Of a stretch of DNA of 64,000 bases, positions 38,901-51,667 are shown in pieces. The notes beneath the pieces are model-generated. The model saw nothing but the letters and a program-made list of their open reading frames with translations. It had not been told where the DNA came from and did no database searches. The stretch comes from Cacajao melanocephalus (taxonomy: Eukaryota; Chordata; Mammalia; Primates; Pitheciidae): the NCBI GenBank assembly GCA_963573385.1, contig CAUYLG010047368.1, forward strand, positions 1-64,000. Direction: 5' to 3'. The first letter of the stretch is position 1, and each line of letters opens with the position of its first letter. The translations under genes were made by a program, and so were the position numbers.

Positions 38901-39339
38901 TAAGCAAAATGATTACAATTCCTTGAGCAGTAGCATTTCTTCTCTCATTACAAAGGGGTTCAAAGCTGCTTAGAAGCATTATAAACTGCATGTCTGATCT
39001 TTGGTTTCATAGATCTCTTCATTCATTCATCTACTTTTACGCCGGTTTTATATAAATGATAAGAACTTTCTAAGTCTAAGATGCAGACAATTATCTTGTG
39101 TTAATTATTATAATAAAAATATCTACACAATGTCTTCTCTGGACTAGTGTTGATTAGTGTTCATAAACTCAAGTACCTACAGGGTGCTAACAGCTAAAGT
39201 AAATGAGTGTTTTAGGTTGCTATTAAAAAATAAACTGTGTTTCTGGTGAAGTATTCTATCCTTTGAGACAGCGTAGTTTCATTTTTATCCATAACCCAGC
39301 CCAAACAAATGGTTTCAGTGTTTTATCTTTCCAACAACC
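35931..39339. other. Long unassigned stretch; T-rich block 36560-37420
   Basis: At 36560-37420 the top strand is strongly T-rich, with T-runs near 37051-37060 and 37241-37248. It looks like the antisense 3' region of an old L1 or HAL1, but I could not match any anchor motif. The remainder (37420-39339) has no recognised repeat or gene. Confidence 0.4.
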
Positions 39340-39570
39340 TACTAGGTGGCTTGGGAGGAGGTGGGATGTTTAACGGGTACAAAAAATAGAAAGAATAAAT
39401 AAGGCCTACCATTGGATAGCACAACAGGGTGATTATGGTCAATAATAACATGTACATTTTTAAGTAACTTAGAGTGTAATTGGATTGTTTGAAATTCAAT
39501 GGATACATGCTTGACGGGACGGATACCCCATTCTTCATGATGTGTTTATTTTACATTGCATGCCAGTAAT
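39340..39570 (+). mobile_element. L1 (L1MA/L1MB-like) 3' end, sense
   Basis: Motifs are gtgggatgtttaacgggtac, ggatagcacaacagggtgat, tatggtcaataataacatgt and acattgcatgccag. They follow the 3'UTR order of L1MA/L1MB elements. Only the 3' end is present. Confidence 0.7.
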
Positions 39571-39689
39571 TGTTTTAATAAATATTTCTTTCCTCTTTAG
39601 TACTACTCTAGGTAAACACAACAGTCTAGGCTTGTTTGTTCAAACTGCATCATAGTGGGGAATAGTGGGTCAGTGGTGATTGGACAGTA

Positions 39690-41543
39690 GAAGCCTTGTG
39701 TGTGTTACTGTTGTTTTAAAATTCATTGTAAAATATTACAGTATACTAGAAGATATAAACAATGCTACAGTAAATATCTATGTACCCATGATTCAAATAA
39801 AATGTTACAAATGCTGCTGGAGATTCTTGAATACCTAACCTTTGCTTCTTATGCACCCTACTTACCTACTTTCAGACATATTCATTATATTGATTTGGTT
39901 CTTAGTAGTTTCATACACTTCTGCAAGTAATTATTATATAATTTTGTATCTTTAAAGTCAAATATAATCGCTTTTCATATCTTAAGGTACCTGGTATCAT
40001 ACAATATGTATTCATTTATCAATGGTTTTTCCACTCAAAAGTATGTCTGTAAGATTCATCCGTATTGATACCTGTAACAGATCCACTCCTGTTTGTTGCT
40101 GTATAATATTCCATTGTATAAACATATGAACACTTATTTACCTATGTATTACATTTATGGTTTATTCTTTGTGTTTATTGATATAATTTATTACTCTGAA
40201 TTCATAGATATTCCTCCATTCATTTTTAATTTGCTATCTAGAATTTATTTTTGTATATAGTTTACAGAAAGAATCTAATTTCATTATTTCATAAGGTTAA
40301 TTAAGTAACTCAATCCCATTGATCTGTGATGCCATTACTTATATATGTCAGGTTTCCATTGTTCTACTTCCTATGCCTATGCCAATATCACAGTATTTTA
40401 GCTATAATAAAGATATAGTAGATCTTAATAGCTGGTATGGCATACCTACCCATACCTACCCATCTCATTATCAAAAATAACTTGATTCTTCATTATTTAT
40501 TTTTATTCTACACGTATTTTAGAATAAATATATATTTTTTGGCAAAAAATATTATGTTATTGGTAGTGAATTGACTTTATGAATACATTTAGAAACAACA
40601 TCTTTATAAGATTTAGCACTTTCAATCTATGAATATGGAAAATTTACTTCTTTATGCCATTTAAAAAATGATTAAAGAAGTCTTTGTTTAATATTTTGTT
40701 TTAGTGATTTTGGAAAGATTATGTTGCTGCTGTTTATGATCTAACTAAGTATCCATATTTACTGGAATAAAGTATCAAAATATTTAGTAATTTTATTTAG
40801 ATAAATATCCTGTCCATATTTTCTTGTTTAATTTTTTATTTATAATATTGTTCACACCTTTATAGAAAGGTTTTTTTTTCTATCAGATCACTTTTGCCAA
40901 AGGACTGGCAATTTTCTCTCTCTAAAGAAGCAACATTGTATTGTTTACCTTCTCTTTTGTATCTTTTTATTCTATTTGATTTCCTTTCTTTATTATTGGC
41001 TTACTTTGAATTTACTGCAGTCATAAACTTTTTAGCCTTTCTTTTTTGTAACATTATAATTGTAAAGTTTTATATTTTCCTTGAATTATTCCTTTAGCTG
41101 CATACTTCAAGTTTTGAGATGGAGCATTTCTATTATTTAGTTCTACAAATATTCTAATTTACAATATGACTTTCTTTTGTCTCTGACATATTTGAGTGTA
41201 TTTTTCAATTTTAAATAAAGTTGTTATCTCTATTTTGACATTGATTTCTTAGACAAATGTATTGGAGTAAGAGAGTCTGATCTGATAACATCAATGTTTG
41301 AAATGTGTTGAGACTTTATAGTCTAGCATATTGTTTTTGTAAATGTTCTATGGTGTATTTTTAAAAATGTGTACCCTTAATTTACTGGGTATAGTTTCAC
41401 ATGTGTACATTAAAGCAGACTTTAGTAATGTTCTAATGTTCTTTTTTTCATTTTTATCTATTTATCACTTACAAAAACATATATGCTAAACACAGTCCGA
41501 TAGGAGATTTGTGCATTTTATCCTATGATTTTTACCAAATATT
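39690..41543 (-). mobile_element. Old L1M, antisense, part 1 (3' side of host element)
   Basis: Antisense 3'UTR and ORF2 of an old L1M. Motifs are tgtataatattccattgtat (about 40100), cccattgatctgtgatgcca (about 40315), agtattttagctataataaa (about 40393), ttagctgcatacttcaagtt (about 41094) and gttgagactttatagtctag (about 41309). The element stops at 41543-41553, where the younger L1 begins, and its next ORF2 segment resumes at 48629. Coding capacity is lost. Confidence 0.75.
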
Positions 41544-42749
41544 CTTTATATATTTTTTCTTTTTAAAAAAATTATTTCTAATTTTTGTGGGTACATAGTG
41601 GGTGCATTTATTTATGGGGTACATGAGATATATTAATCATACAGGCATACAGTGAGTAATAATCACATCAGGGAAAGTGGAGTATACATCACTTCAAATA
41701 TTTATCATTTATCTGTGTTACAAACATTCCAATTACACTCTTAAGTATTTAAAAATGTACAAAAGATTTTTTTACTGTAGTCGCCCTGTTGTGCTATCAA
41801 ATACCACATTGTGTTCATTCTATCTACATTTTTGTACCCATTAACTATCCCCACTTGCCTACCCACGTCAATCCCTACTACCCTTCCTAGCCTCTGAGAA
41901 ACATCATTCTACTATCTCCATGAGTTCAATTGTTTTAATTTTTAACTCCCCAAAATGAATGAGAACATGCAGTGGTTGTCTTTCTGTGCCTGGCTTATCT
42001 CACTTAACATAATGACCTCCGGTACCATCCATGTGGTTGCAAATGACAGGATCTCATTCTTTTTAATGGCTGAATTGTACTCCATTATCTATATGGACCA
42101 CATTTTGTTTATCCATATATCTGCTGATAGACACTTAGGTTGCCTAAAATGTCTAGAATGGCCAATTTTGGCTATTCTGAATACTGCTGCAATCAACATG
42201 GAAGTGCAGATATCTCTTCGATATACTGATTTCTTTTCTTTGAGACATATAACTAGCAATGGGATTGCTGAACCATATGATAGCTCTAGTTTTAGTTTTG
42301 GAGGAACCTCCAAACTGTTCTCAATAGTGGTTGTACTAATTTGCATTCCCATCAGCAGTGGAGAAATGTACCCTTTTCTCTACATCCTCAGCAGTAATTT
42401 TTATTTTCTGTCTTTTTAATAAGAGCCATTTTAACTGGGGTAAGATGATGTCTCATTGTAATTTTGAGTTACATCTCTCTGATGACCAATGATGTTGAAC
42501 ACTTTTTCAGATACCTGTTTGCTGTTTGTATGTCTTATTTTTAGAAATGTCTATTTAGATCTTTTACCAACTTAAAAAACAGATTATTAAATTCTTTTCC
42601 CACTGAATTGAGTTTCTTACATATTCTGGCTATTAATCTCTTGTCAGAGGAACAGTTTGCAAATATGTTCTATTTCATGGGTGTCTCTTCACTTCGTTGT
42701 TTCCTTTGATGTGCAGAAAGCTTTTAACTTGATGTAATAGCATTTGTTA

Positions 42750-43198
<449 letters not shown>

Positions 43199-44653
43199 CT
43201 ATTTCTGTGAGCAGCAGAAGTATGTTGTCATTCTTCTGCATATGGATACCCAGTTTACTCAGCACCAATTATTGAGGACTGTTCTTTCCCCAATGTATGT
43301 TCTTGGAACCATTGTCAAAAATGAGTTCACTGTAGATGTATGGATTGATTTCTTTACTGTCTATTCAGTTCCATTGGTCTCTGTGTCTGTATTTATGCCA
43401 GTACCAGCTGTTCGGTTTAGTATAACTCTCTAGTATAAAGTCAGATAATATGATTCTTCCAATTTTGCTCTTTTTGTTCAGGATTGCTTTGGCTATTCTG
43501 GGTCTTTTGAGGTTCCATATAAATTTTAAGATTTTTTTTTCTATTTCTGTGAAGAATGCCATTGATATTGTGATATGGATTTGATTTTGTATCCTGCATT
43601 GAATCTGTAGATTGATTTGGGTAGTATGGGAATTTCAACAATATTGATTCTTCCAATCCACAAACATGGAAGTTCCTTCCAATTTGTGGTGTTCTCTTCA
43701 ATTCCTTGCAGCAATGTTTTACAGTTTTCATTGTAGAGGTCTATCACTTTTTTGGTGAAGTTTAGTTTTCTATATTTACTATATTCACAGCCACTGTAAA
43801 TAGGCTTAATTTCTTGATTTCATTTCCAGATTGTACACTGTTGTCATACAGATATGCTACTGGTTCTTTGATTTTGTATCCTGCAACTTTACTGAATTTA
43901 TTTGTTCTGACAGTTTTCTGGTGGAGTCTTTAGGTTTTTTCAAATATATGATCATATCATCTGCAAAAAAAAGGGATAATTTGACTTCTTCCTTTCCAAT
44001 TTTGATCCCCTTTTTTTCTTTCTCTTGTCTAGATAGGACTTACAGTACTATGTTGAATAACAGTGGAGAAAGTGGGCATCTATGTCTTTTTCCAGATCTT
44101 AAAAGAAAGGCTCTCAGTTTTTCATCATTTAGTATGATACTATTTGTAAGTCTGATGTATACAACTTTTATTGTGTTGAGGTATGTTCCTTCTATATCCA
44201 TTTTTTGAAGGTTATCATCATGAAGGGTTACTGAATTTTACCAAATGCTTTTTCAGCATCAATTGTAATGATCACATGGTTTTTGTCCTTCATTCTGTCG
44301 ATGTATCGTATCATATTGATTGATTTGCATGAGTTGAACCATCCTTGCATCCCTGGGATAAATCCCACTTTGTCAAGATGAATCGTCTTTTTAACGTGTT
44401 GTTGAATTCAGTTTCCTAGTATTTTCTCGGCAATTTTTACATCAGTGTTCATCAGACATATTGCTCTTTAGTTTTCTTGTTTCAGTGTGTCATTGTTTCA
44501 TTTGGTATCGGAGTAATACTAGCCTCACAGAATGAGTTTAGAAGTATTCCTTCCTCTTCTGTCTTTTGGAAAAGTTTGAGTAGGATTGATATTCATTCTT
44601 TAAATGTTTGGTAAAATTCAGCAGGTCCTGGGCTTTATTTGCTGGGAGACATT

Positions 44654-44930
44654 TTTTTCTTTTTTTGAGACAGAGTCTCACTTTATTACCCAGGCTGGAG
44701 TGCAGAAGTATGATTGCGGCTCACTGCAACCTCCACCTCTCAGGTTCTAAGCAATTCTCCTGCCTCAGTCCCCTGAATTTTTTTATTTTTAGTAGAAACA
44801 GCATTTCACCATTTGGGCCAGGCAGCTCTTAAACTCCTCACCTCAAGTGATCCACTCGCCTCAAATGATCCACCCGCCTGGCCTCCCAAAAGTGCTGGGA
44901 TTACAGGCTTGAGCCACTGCACCCTGCTGC
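44654..44930 (-). mobile_element. Alu, antisense, internally deleted, nested in the antisense L1
   Basis: An antisense Alu with gagacagagtctcactttat, gcctcagtcccctgaatttt and aagtgctgggattacaggct. The usual 'gagtagctgggactacagg...ccggct' segment between the arms is missing (about 45 bases). An 18-bp unit cctcaagtgatccactcg (44841-44858) is repeated with two changes at 44859-44876. L1 sequence resumes after about 44930. Confidence 0.93.
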
Positions 44931-45785
44931 TGGCACACTTTTCATTATGTCTTTGATCTTATTACCTTTTATTGCCCAATTCAGGTTTCTGGTTACTACA
45001 TGGTTCAATCTTGGGGGGTTTTATGTGTCTAGGAATTTATCCATTTCTTATAGGGTTTCCAGTTTATTAGTGTATAGTTGCGTATAGCAGCTTCTAATGA
45101 TCCTTTGAATTTCTGCAATATCAGTTGCAATACCTTATTTTTTATCTCTGATTTTATGTGTATTTTTCTTTTTTCTTAGTCAAGTTAAAGAGCTTTTTTA
45201 TTTTGTATTGTTTTCTTCATTTCAATTTTATTTATTTATGCTCTGATGTTCATTATTTCTTTTCTTCTACTAATTTTGGATTTGGTTTCCTCTTGCTTTT
45301 CTCGTTAAGATTAAACTTTAGGTTGTTTATTTGAAATTTTTCTGCTTATTTGATACAGGTGATTATTGCTATAAACTTTCCTTTTACTACTGCCTTTGCA
45401 GTATTCCATAGGTTTTGGTATGTTAGGTTTCAATTTTTATTTATTTCAATAATTTTTTTTAAATTTCCTTCTTAATTTCTTCATTGACCCACTGGTCATT
45501 CAGGAGCATGTTGTTTAATTTCCATGTGTTTGTGTACTTCCCAAATTTCTTCTTGATATTGATTACTAGTTCTATTCCATTGTGATCAGAGAATATACTT
45601 GATACGATTTCTACTTTTTTGAATTTTTAAGACTTGTTTTGTGACCTAACATATCATCTGTCCTTGAGAATGATCCATGCACTGAGGAAAGGAATGTGTA
45701 TTTTGCAGCCATTGGATGAAATGTATAAATATTTATAAAGTCCATTTGGTCTGTACTGTAGATTAAGTCCAGTATTTTAAATATG

Positions 45786-46700
45786 TCACGCCACTCTCTC
45801 CTGGCCAGTAAAGTAACACTGAAAAGTCTGCTGCCAGGTGTATTGGAGCTCCTTTGCATGTATGGACACTCATTTGCTCCTTTGTTTCTTCTCTCTTGCT
45901 GCTTTTAGGGTTCTTTGTTCATCCTTGCCCTTTGGGAGTTTATTAAATGTCTTGAGATAGTCTTATTTGGGTTAAATCTGGTTGGTTTTCTATGACCTTC
46001 TTGTACTTGAATATTGATATCTTTCTCTAGGTCTCAAAAGTTCTCTGCTATTATCTTATTGAATTAAATTTCTACCTCAATCTCACTCTGTATGACTTCT
46101 TTACAGCCAATAACTCTTAGATTTGTCTTTCTGGGGCAATTTTCTAGGTCTTGTAGGCATGTTTTATTTTTTTTTTAACCATTTTTAAATTTTTTCTTCT
46201 CTAACTATATATGTTCAAATAGCCTGTCTTCAAGCTCATTAATTCTTCTGTTTGGTCAGTTCTGCTGTAGAGAGGCTCCGATACATTCTTCAGCTCTAGA
46301 ATTTCTTCTTGATTTTGTTAAACTATTTCAAACTCCATTAAATTTATCTAATAGGTTTCTGCATTTCTTCTCTCTGTTATCTTGAATTTCACTGAGTTCC
46401 CTGAAAACTGCTATTTTAAACTCTCTGAAAGATCAAATGTCTCTGTCATCCTGGGATTGTTCTTTTGTGCCTAATTTAGTTCACTTGAAGAGGTCATGTT
46501 TTCCTGGATGGTCTTACTCATGGATGTTCATTGATATCTGGGCATTGAAAGTTTGGGTATTTATTGCAATCTTCTCAGTCTGGGCTTATTTGTACCCATC
46601 CTTCCTGAGAAAGTTTCCTAGGTATTAAAAGGGAATTGAGGGCTGTGATCTAAGTCTTTGGTTACTGCAGAAGTATCTGCATTAGAAGGCACCTGAGCTC
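45786..46700 (-). pseudogene. L1 ORF1-region remnant (minus strand), non-functional
   Basis: The top strand carries the antisense ORF1-region motifs of older L1s: aagtctgctgccaggtgtat (45822), ccaataactcttagatttgt (46109), ctagaatttcttcttgattt (46296) and ggtcatgttttcctggatgg (46491). ORF1 encodes the RNA-binding trimeric protein of L1. No long minus-strand frame remains, so it is a relic. The boundary with the 5'UTR is approximate. Confidence 0.7.
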
Positions 46701-46769
46701 GGTAATGCTGTGACTCTTGCAGACTTGTAGAGGCACCACCTTCATGTTCTTGGGCAAGATCTGGGAGCC

Positions 46770-47130
46770 TAATACAGTTTGGCTGTGTCCCCACCCAATT
46801 CTCATGTTGAATTGTAGTTCCCATAATTCCGTGTTATGGGAGAGACCCAGTGGGAGGTAAATGAATCATGGGGGCAGGTTTTTCCCATGCTGTTCTCATG
46901 ATAGTCAATACATTTCATGAAATCTGATGGTTTTATAAAGAGGAGTTTCCCTGCACACAATCTGTTGCCTGCCATCATGTAAGACATGACTTTGCTCCTC
47001 ATTTGCCTTCCGCCATGATTGTCAGGCCTCCCCAGCCATGTGCAACTGTGAATCCATTAAACCTCTTTCCTTTATAAATTACCCAGGTTCGGATATGTCT
47101 TTATTAGCATCATGAGAACAGACTAATACA
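46770..47130 (+). mobile_element. MaLR solo LTR (THE1/MST type), sense, nested in the L1 5' region
   Basis: Sense LTR: acagtttggctgtgtcccca, gaggtaaatgaatcatgggg, catgctgttctcatgatagt, ggttttataaagaggagttt, gattgtcaggcctccccagc, ttaaacctctttcctttata, and gaacagactaataca at the end. The ttataaa near 46932 and attaaa near 47057 correspond to parts of the LTR promoter/polyadenylation area. Flanks gagcc (46765-46769) and aagcc (47131-47135) agree at four of five bases. Confidence 0.93.
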
Positions 47131-47199
47131 AAGCCTTACCAAGATTATCAACATAGTCTCTTATTCTCTGTTCTTATTTTCCTTCAAACGCAGGGTGTA

Positions 47200-48040
47200 T
47201 CCCTCTCTCTGTGCTGAGCTTTCTGGAGTTGGGGAAAGGGTAACACAAGCTCCCATGGCCAGCACCACTAGGAAGTACGGGGTCAGACCTGAAACCAGCC
47301 TAGTAAATGGGTCTCACCAAGGCCTGTGGTAACTATTGTCTGGCTACTGCCTATGTTTATTCAAGGCCGACGGGCTCTATATTCAGCAGGTGATGAATGC
47401 CGACAGGCAAGTGTGTTTCCCTTTAGGGAGGTGGGCTCTCCTCTGGCCCAGAGTGGATCTAGAAATGCTATTTAGGAACTAGAGCCTGGAGTTGATAACT
47501 TTAGGGATCTACTCGGTGTTTTATATTACTGTAGCTGAGCTGGTACCCAAGTTGGAAGATAAAATCATTTTTACTCTTCCCTATTCTTTTCTCAAGCAGA
47601 AGAAGCCTCTCTCTGTGGCCACCATGGCTGGGAATGTGCCGGATCATACCTGAAGCCAGCACAATACTGGGTCACCTAAGGTCCATGATGAGTACTGCCT
47701 GGCTGCCACTGATGTTTATTCAAGGACTAAGGACTCTTTTGTCAACAAGTGATTAATCCTGCTGGGACTAGGTTATTCACTTCAAAGCAGCAGGTTCCAG
47801 TTCTGGCCCTGGGTGTGCCTAGAAATACTCTCTGGGAGCTAGGGCCTAGAATGGGGGTTTCAGAACTATGCTTGGTGTTTTATCTTACTGTGGTTGAGCT
47901 GTTATCCAAGTTGCAAGACAAAGTCCGTTTTACTCTCTTCTCTCCTTTCCTGGAGGTGAAGAAAGGAGTCTTTCCAGGAGCTGCAAGCTGTGATGCCTTA
48001 GGTTGGGGGAGAAGTGACACAAGCGTTCCCTTGGCTGCCC
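47200..48040 (-). repeat. Tandem duplication in the L1 5'UTR, period 359 bp
   Basis: Two diverged copies of one 5'UTR unit: atgtttattcaagg at 47353 recurs at 47712, and gtgttttat plus ttactgtggctgagctg-like sequence at 47516 recurs at 47875. Both offsets are exactly 359. A third partial unit is suggested by the gtaacacaagctccc region (about 47241), which resembles gtgacacaagcgttccc (about 48014). Repeated 5'UTR units occur in several L1 lineages, where this region carries the promoter. Confidence 0.8.
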
Positions 48041-48628
48041 AGCTGGTGTCTCACTGGGTTGCCTGCACCCCAAGTCCGCTGGCTCCAAACCCAGCACAGC
48101 ACCAAGACTTGCCCAAGAATTGCAGTCCTTGTGGCCCAGGCTACCTTTCAACTTTACTTAGCACTCCAGAGTGCCTTAGCCCATGGTGTAGGTCTAGGAG
48201 GGACCTACCAGTTCCAACTGCTGGGTTGGATGATTCTCCTCTAGTTGGGACTGATGTAAATGTTTCCTCTGTGAGTGCTGGCTGAATTCCACCCTGTGTA
48301 GCTTTCTGCTGTGACCACAGCAGCACTGAGTTCCAATGCAGAGTCCCAGAGTCACTATACTCTTTCTCCCCCAAGCACACAGTTTCTCTCTCCATGTCCT
48401 ACCATTGCAGGCGATGGGGCAATTTAATGCTATCTTCCTACCCTCTTCTATGCCTCTTTTCTTGGTATATTAAAAGCAGGTATTTTGATCAGTCACCTAA
48501 TTTTTTGTTGTTATGAAGGTGCTTTCTAGTGTGGATAATTATTCAATTTGGTTTTCTTGCCTGGGGGATAATCAGAGGAAGGTTCTATTTGGCTTTGTTG
48601 CTCTGGCTCCAGAATCTGCTTTATATAT

Positions 48629-49025
48629 GCTGAAGTAATTTAGGTACCTAAAACTAAAGATTTTAACATCACATAACATCTAGTGAACTAAAACATTAAT
48701 TTTTATGTAATTACCATAAAATCTATATTAATATATATCCAGCAGCTTTCTTTTGGTTAGGATTTGCTGAAATATTTTTTCCCTCATTTAACTTTCAATA
48801 TTTTCATGTTCTTATGTTTTAAATATGCATCTTATCAATGGCAAGTATCTATATTTTTATATCAATTCTGATAATATTCATCTCACATTTTTTGACCTTG
48901 TATGCATAATTTTGATTAATGATATTAGTATATTCATTTTAATATTATATTGTGGTTTTTCTGTTTTTGCACTATCAGTCAATGCTATTTTGTCCTTTTT
49001 TACTGTCTTTCTTTGGAAGTGATTA
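48629..49025 (-). mobile_element. Old L1M, antisense, part 2 (continuation after the younger L1)
   Basis: The motifs cagcagctttcttttggtta, ggatttgctgaaatattttt and aatatgcatcttatcaatgg match the antisense L1M ORF2 segment expected downstream of the one that stops at 41543. This region and 39690-41543 therefore look like one element split by the L1 at 41554-48618. Confidence 0.7.
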
Positions 49026-49044
49026 TTTTTCATTTCAGATATGT

Positions 49045-49185
49045 GGAATTATATATACATATATTTCAAATGTATACATGTGTACAGTATATGTATTTAT
49101 TTCTCTATATAGATATTTCTATATAGTTCAATATATTTATAGTTTTCTATATAATATATATATATACAGTTATAAACATATCCAT
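49045..49185 (+). repeat. AT-rich simple repeat
   Basis: Irregular TATA/ATATAG units, including ctatatagatatttctatat and a run of TA at 49151-49167. It has strong self-complementarity. Confidence 0.75.
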
Positions 49186-49194
49186 ATCTTTGAA

Positions 49195-49300
49195 ATAGGT
49201 GTTTCTTCTTCTTTCCTATCTCAGTCCTCTCATTCTTTCCTCCCCTTCTTCTTCCCTTTCTTTTTTTAATTTCTCACTTCCTTTCTTCTATGCCTTGTAT
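49195..49300 (+). repeat. Pyrimidine-rich tract
   Basis: A mostly C/T stretch (tcttcttctttcctat, then cctccccttcttcttccctt) adjoining the AT repeat. Confidence 0.7.
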
Positions 49301-49389
49301 AAAGTAGTATTTGCATGTAACTCTAGACAATTACTGCCACATGGGAATTCTGTTGCCAGAGTCTCTTGACTTGCACATAATTTTTAACT

Positions 49390-49765
49390 TTTCATTTTGA
49401 AATAACTTCCAGGAAGTTATTTTTGTAAGAAATATACAAAAATGTCTTAGGCACCTTTTACCCAGTCTCCCCAATAGTAATCGCTCACATTACTACAGTA
49501 CACTATCAAAACATTGGTACAACTACATTGATAAAAATTAACATTAGTACAATCCACAGAGCTTATTCAGACCTCATCAATTTTATAAGCACTTATTTAA
49601 GTGTATGTTTTATGCAATTTTGTGAAATAATTGCACAGGTTTATTTTTGTCAGATGCATAGCTTCATGTAACCATCACCATATTCAAACTAAAGAAGTGT
49701 TCTTTCAACACAGGGCTCCCTTGTGTAAGCCTATAGTTATCTTGTCTTTTTTAAAAAAGCATGTA
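49390..49765 (-). mobile_element. L1M (L1ME-like) 3'UTR, antisense
   Basis: Motifs are ttttgaaataacttccagga, ccttttacccagtctcccca, tacagtacactatcaaaaca, gagcttattcagacctcatc, atagcttcatgtaaccatca and ccatattcaaactaaagaag. They follow the antisense 3'UTR order of old L1ME/L1M elements. Confidence 0.72.
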
Positions 49766-50489
49766 TATGTACATATGAATTTTATATAGAATATTCTGTT
49801 TTGCAAATGCTCATAAATAATTTAAAATGTTTCAGTTTAAAATGGGTCTACTACCCATCCAACACTGTATAGGCCTAGAAAAACAGGTCTATCGCCTGAT
49901 ATCAGCCTAGAGCTGCCTGTTTGCCGTCTGGTTTACATTACTACTTAGCTAAATAACACTACGTATCTGATTATTTATTATACGTTTTCACCTAGTGTAC
50001 AGTATTTGTTTATCTGGAGATGTAGGCATTTGCATTCTATTCTCACTCCTTACTATCTAGACATTTTAAAGAAAAGGCTGATACTATTTCTATGGCTGCT
50101 AATCATTTATTATGTAGAAAATTTGGAGATGAACACAGCAAGTCAGAGGTCATTCTTTTCCTTCTTGTATTCAGCATACTCCATCTATGAATCTCTTTCC
50201 TCAGGCTCCTGACTTTGTCAGTGTGTCAATATACACAAATTTTAGTTGCTATTTCCCCACTAAGGAGGTCTAATATATATCATTTCCACTATGGTCAACT
50301 CATTGCAGGCTTGAATATTTACCTTGAGTCTGGGTAGCAGGTGCAAAGGCCTGCGTGAATTGATTAGCATATAACCCTATGTTAAACATGGTTCCTGGAA
50401 AAAACAATGATATACTTTATTTTCTGGCTCTAAAGCTCTGAAAAACCATCTTAATCCTCTGTGTAGGAATCTCCTGTCACATTTCTAAG
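49766..50489. other. AT-rich unique DNA, nothing recognised
   Basis: No repeat family or gene was recognised. Confidence 0.4.
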
Positions 50490-50740
50490 GTAATAATAAC
50501 AAAAGGGACAGAAAACCTGTTCTGGGCCCTTACTGTGTGTGTAAAACTGCAATGCACTTGATGAGTCGTTCCATTTCATCCTCAACAGCAAGCCTGTGGG
50601 GCACTACTATCATTATTCCTGTTTCACTGATGATAAAATTGAGGCTTTTGGATGTCTGCGTGCGTGGTAAAGGTCATGCAGGAAATAAAAAGCTGAATCT
50701 TAAGGGAGATGTGAATGCAAATAATCTCAACCTTATTATG
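50490..50740 (-). mobile_element. MIR SINE, antisense
   Basis: Order: gggcccttactgtgtgtgta, cattattcctgtttcactga, tgataaaattgaggcttttg and ggtaaaggtcatgcaggaa. This is the antisense MIR order through its core. Confidence 0.66.
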
Positions 50741-51616
50741 CTTTAGAGAATTAGTTTTTAGATCCCATTTATTCAAGACTAGATAAATGATGTAACATAT
50801 GATAAAAGAGCGAAATTCAAGCCACATGAGTCTAGGAGATAAATACCACATTTAAAAAAAAATTAAGTTCATACAGTTACTCTTTAATTAAAAGTAAAAA
50901 CAAGAATCTACAGACCAAATTGTCTTTGAAGTGTGAAGATTTGAAAAAAATGAGTGACATGCAAAATGTTCCTTTTTCATTTAAGTAGAAGTATGGAGAA
51001 TAGCAAATGTATCTCTCTGTAGCTAAACATAAGGATATAGATGGTTTAAGATAGCTACACTACCATATCATTGAACTGTACAAAAGTTGACAGTGATAAA
51101 GACCAGAGTCATTTAAAAGAATATGTCAGAACAATGTAATTGATTTATTTGTAAATGTGAATTAAAGAAAGCAAATCTCATATTATGCACCACTAAGGTA
51201 TGAGTAAGGAACAGTTAATAAACATCCTGATGGTTGGTTAATAGATTCTTTCATGAGATCAGAGATGAGGTCAGGCTCATTACTTGGTGTCTGCTTAGAG
51301 TCCATTTTTAAAGATGTGGGATTTGGCAGGCAGTTTTCTTGCTAGAAGCATTCATTGTTATTCCTGGTCACGTAGGAAGAATGAAGTGTCTGACAATGAT
51401 GGACAGTGCAGCAGCAGCTTGCTGCATGGAAATTAATTGGAAATCCTCTTTCCGAAGACCTGCTATCTTCTGTTACTACACAGAAACTTGATTGTGCTAA
51501 TAATGTGTGTCCAACTCGATAAGAGACACAGTACAAGGCAGAAGCCTAGGATTTCCAGAGAAAAACAAAAACATTGCAGAAAATAATCAAAGAGAAACTT
51601 TCTAGGTAAATGTATA
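50741..51616. other. AT-rich unique DNA, nothing recognised
   Basis: Open frames of 64-108 codons on the minus strand (51342-51789) have no recognised domain; the longer one runs into the split LTR and the L1. Confidence 0.4.
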
Positions 51617-51667
51617 CCATAGTCATTCCTGGCTGCTATGACAAATATCCATAGACTGGATGGCTTA
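51617..51667 (-). mobile_element. MLT1-type LTR, antisense, left piece
   Basis: Agtcattcctggctgctatg and ccatagactggatggctta are the first part of an antisense MLT1 LTR. The rest of the LTR resumes at 52417 after an L1 insertion. Confidence 0.78.

Noticed and set aside
41955..42419. 154-codon plus-strand open frame
   Set aside because: It is the reverse-strand reading of the L1 3' region and ORF2 C-terminus. The same pattern recurs in antisense L1 copies genome-wide.
43831..44208. 125-codon plus-strand open frame
   Set aside because: Antisense to the L1 reverse transcriptase region; the FADD codons lie on the opposite strand at 43956-43967.
47749..48285. 178-codon plus-strand open frame, the longest in the window
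   Set aside because: It lies antisense within the GC-richer 5'UTR of the L1 at 41554-48618. It starts mid-repeat and has no protein-domain signature.
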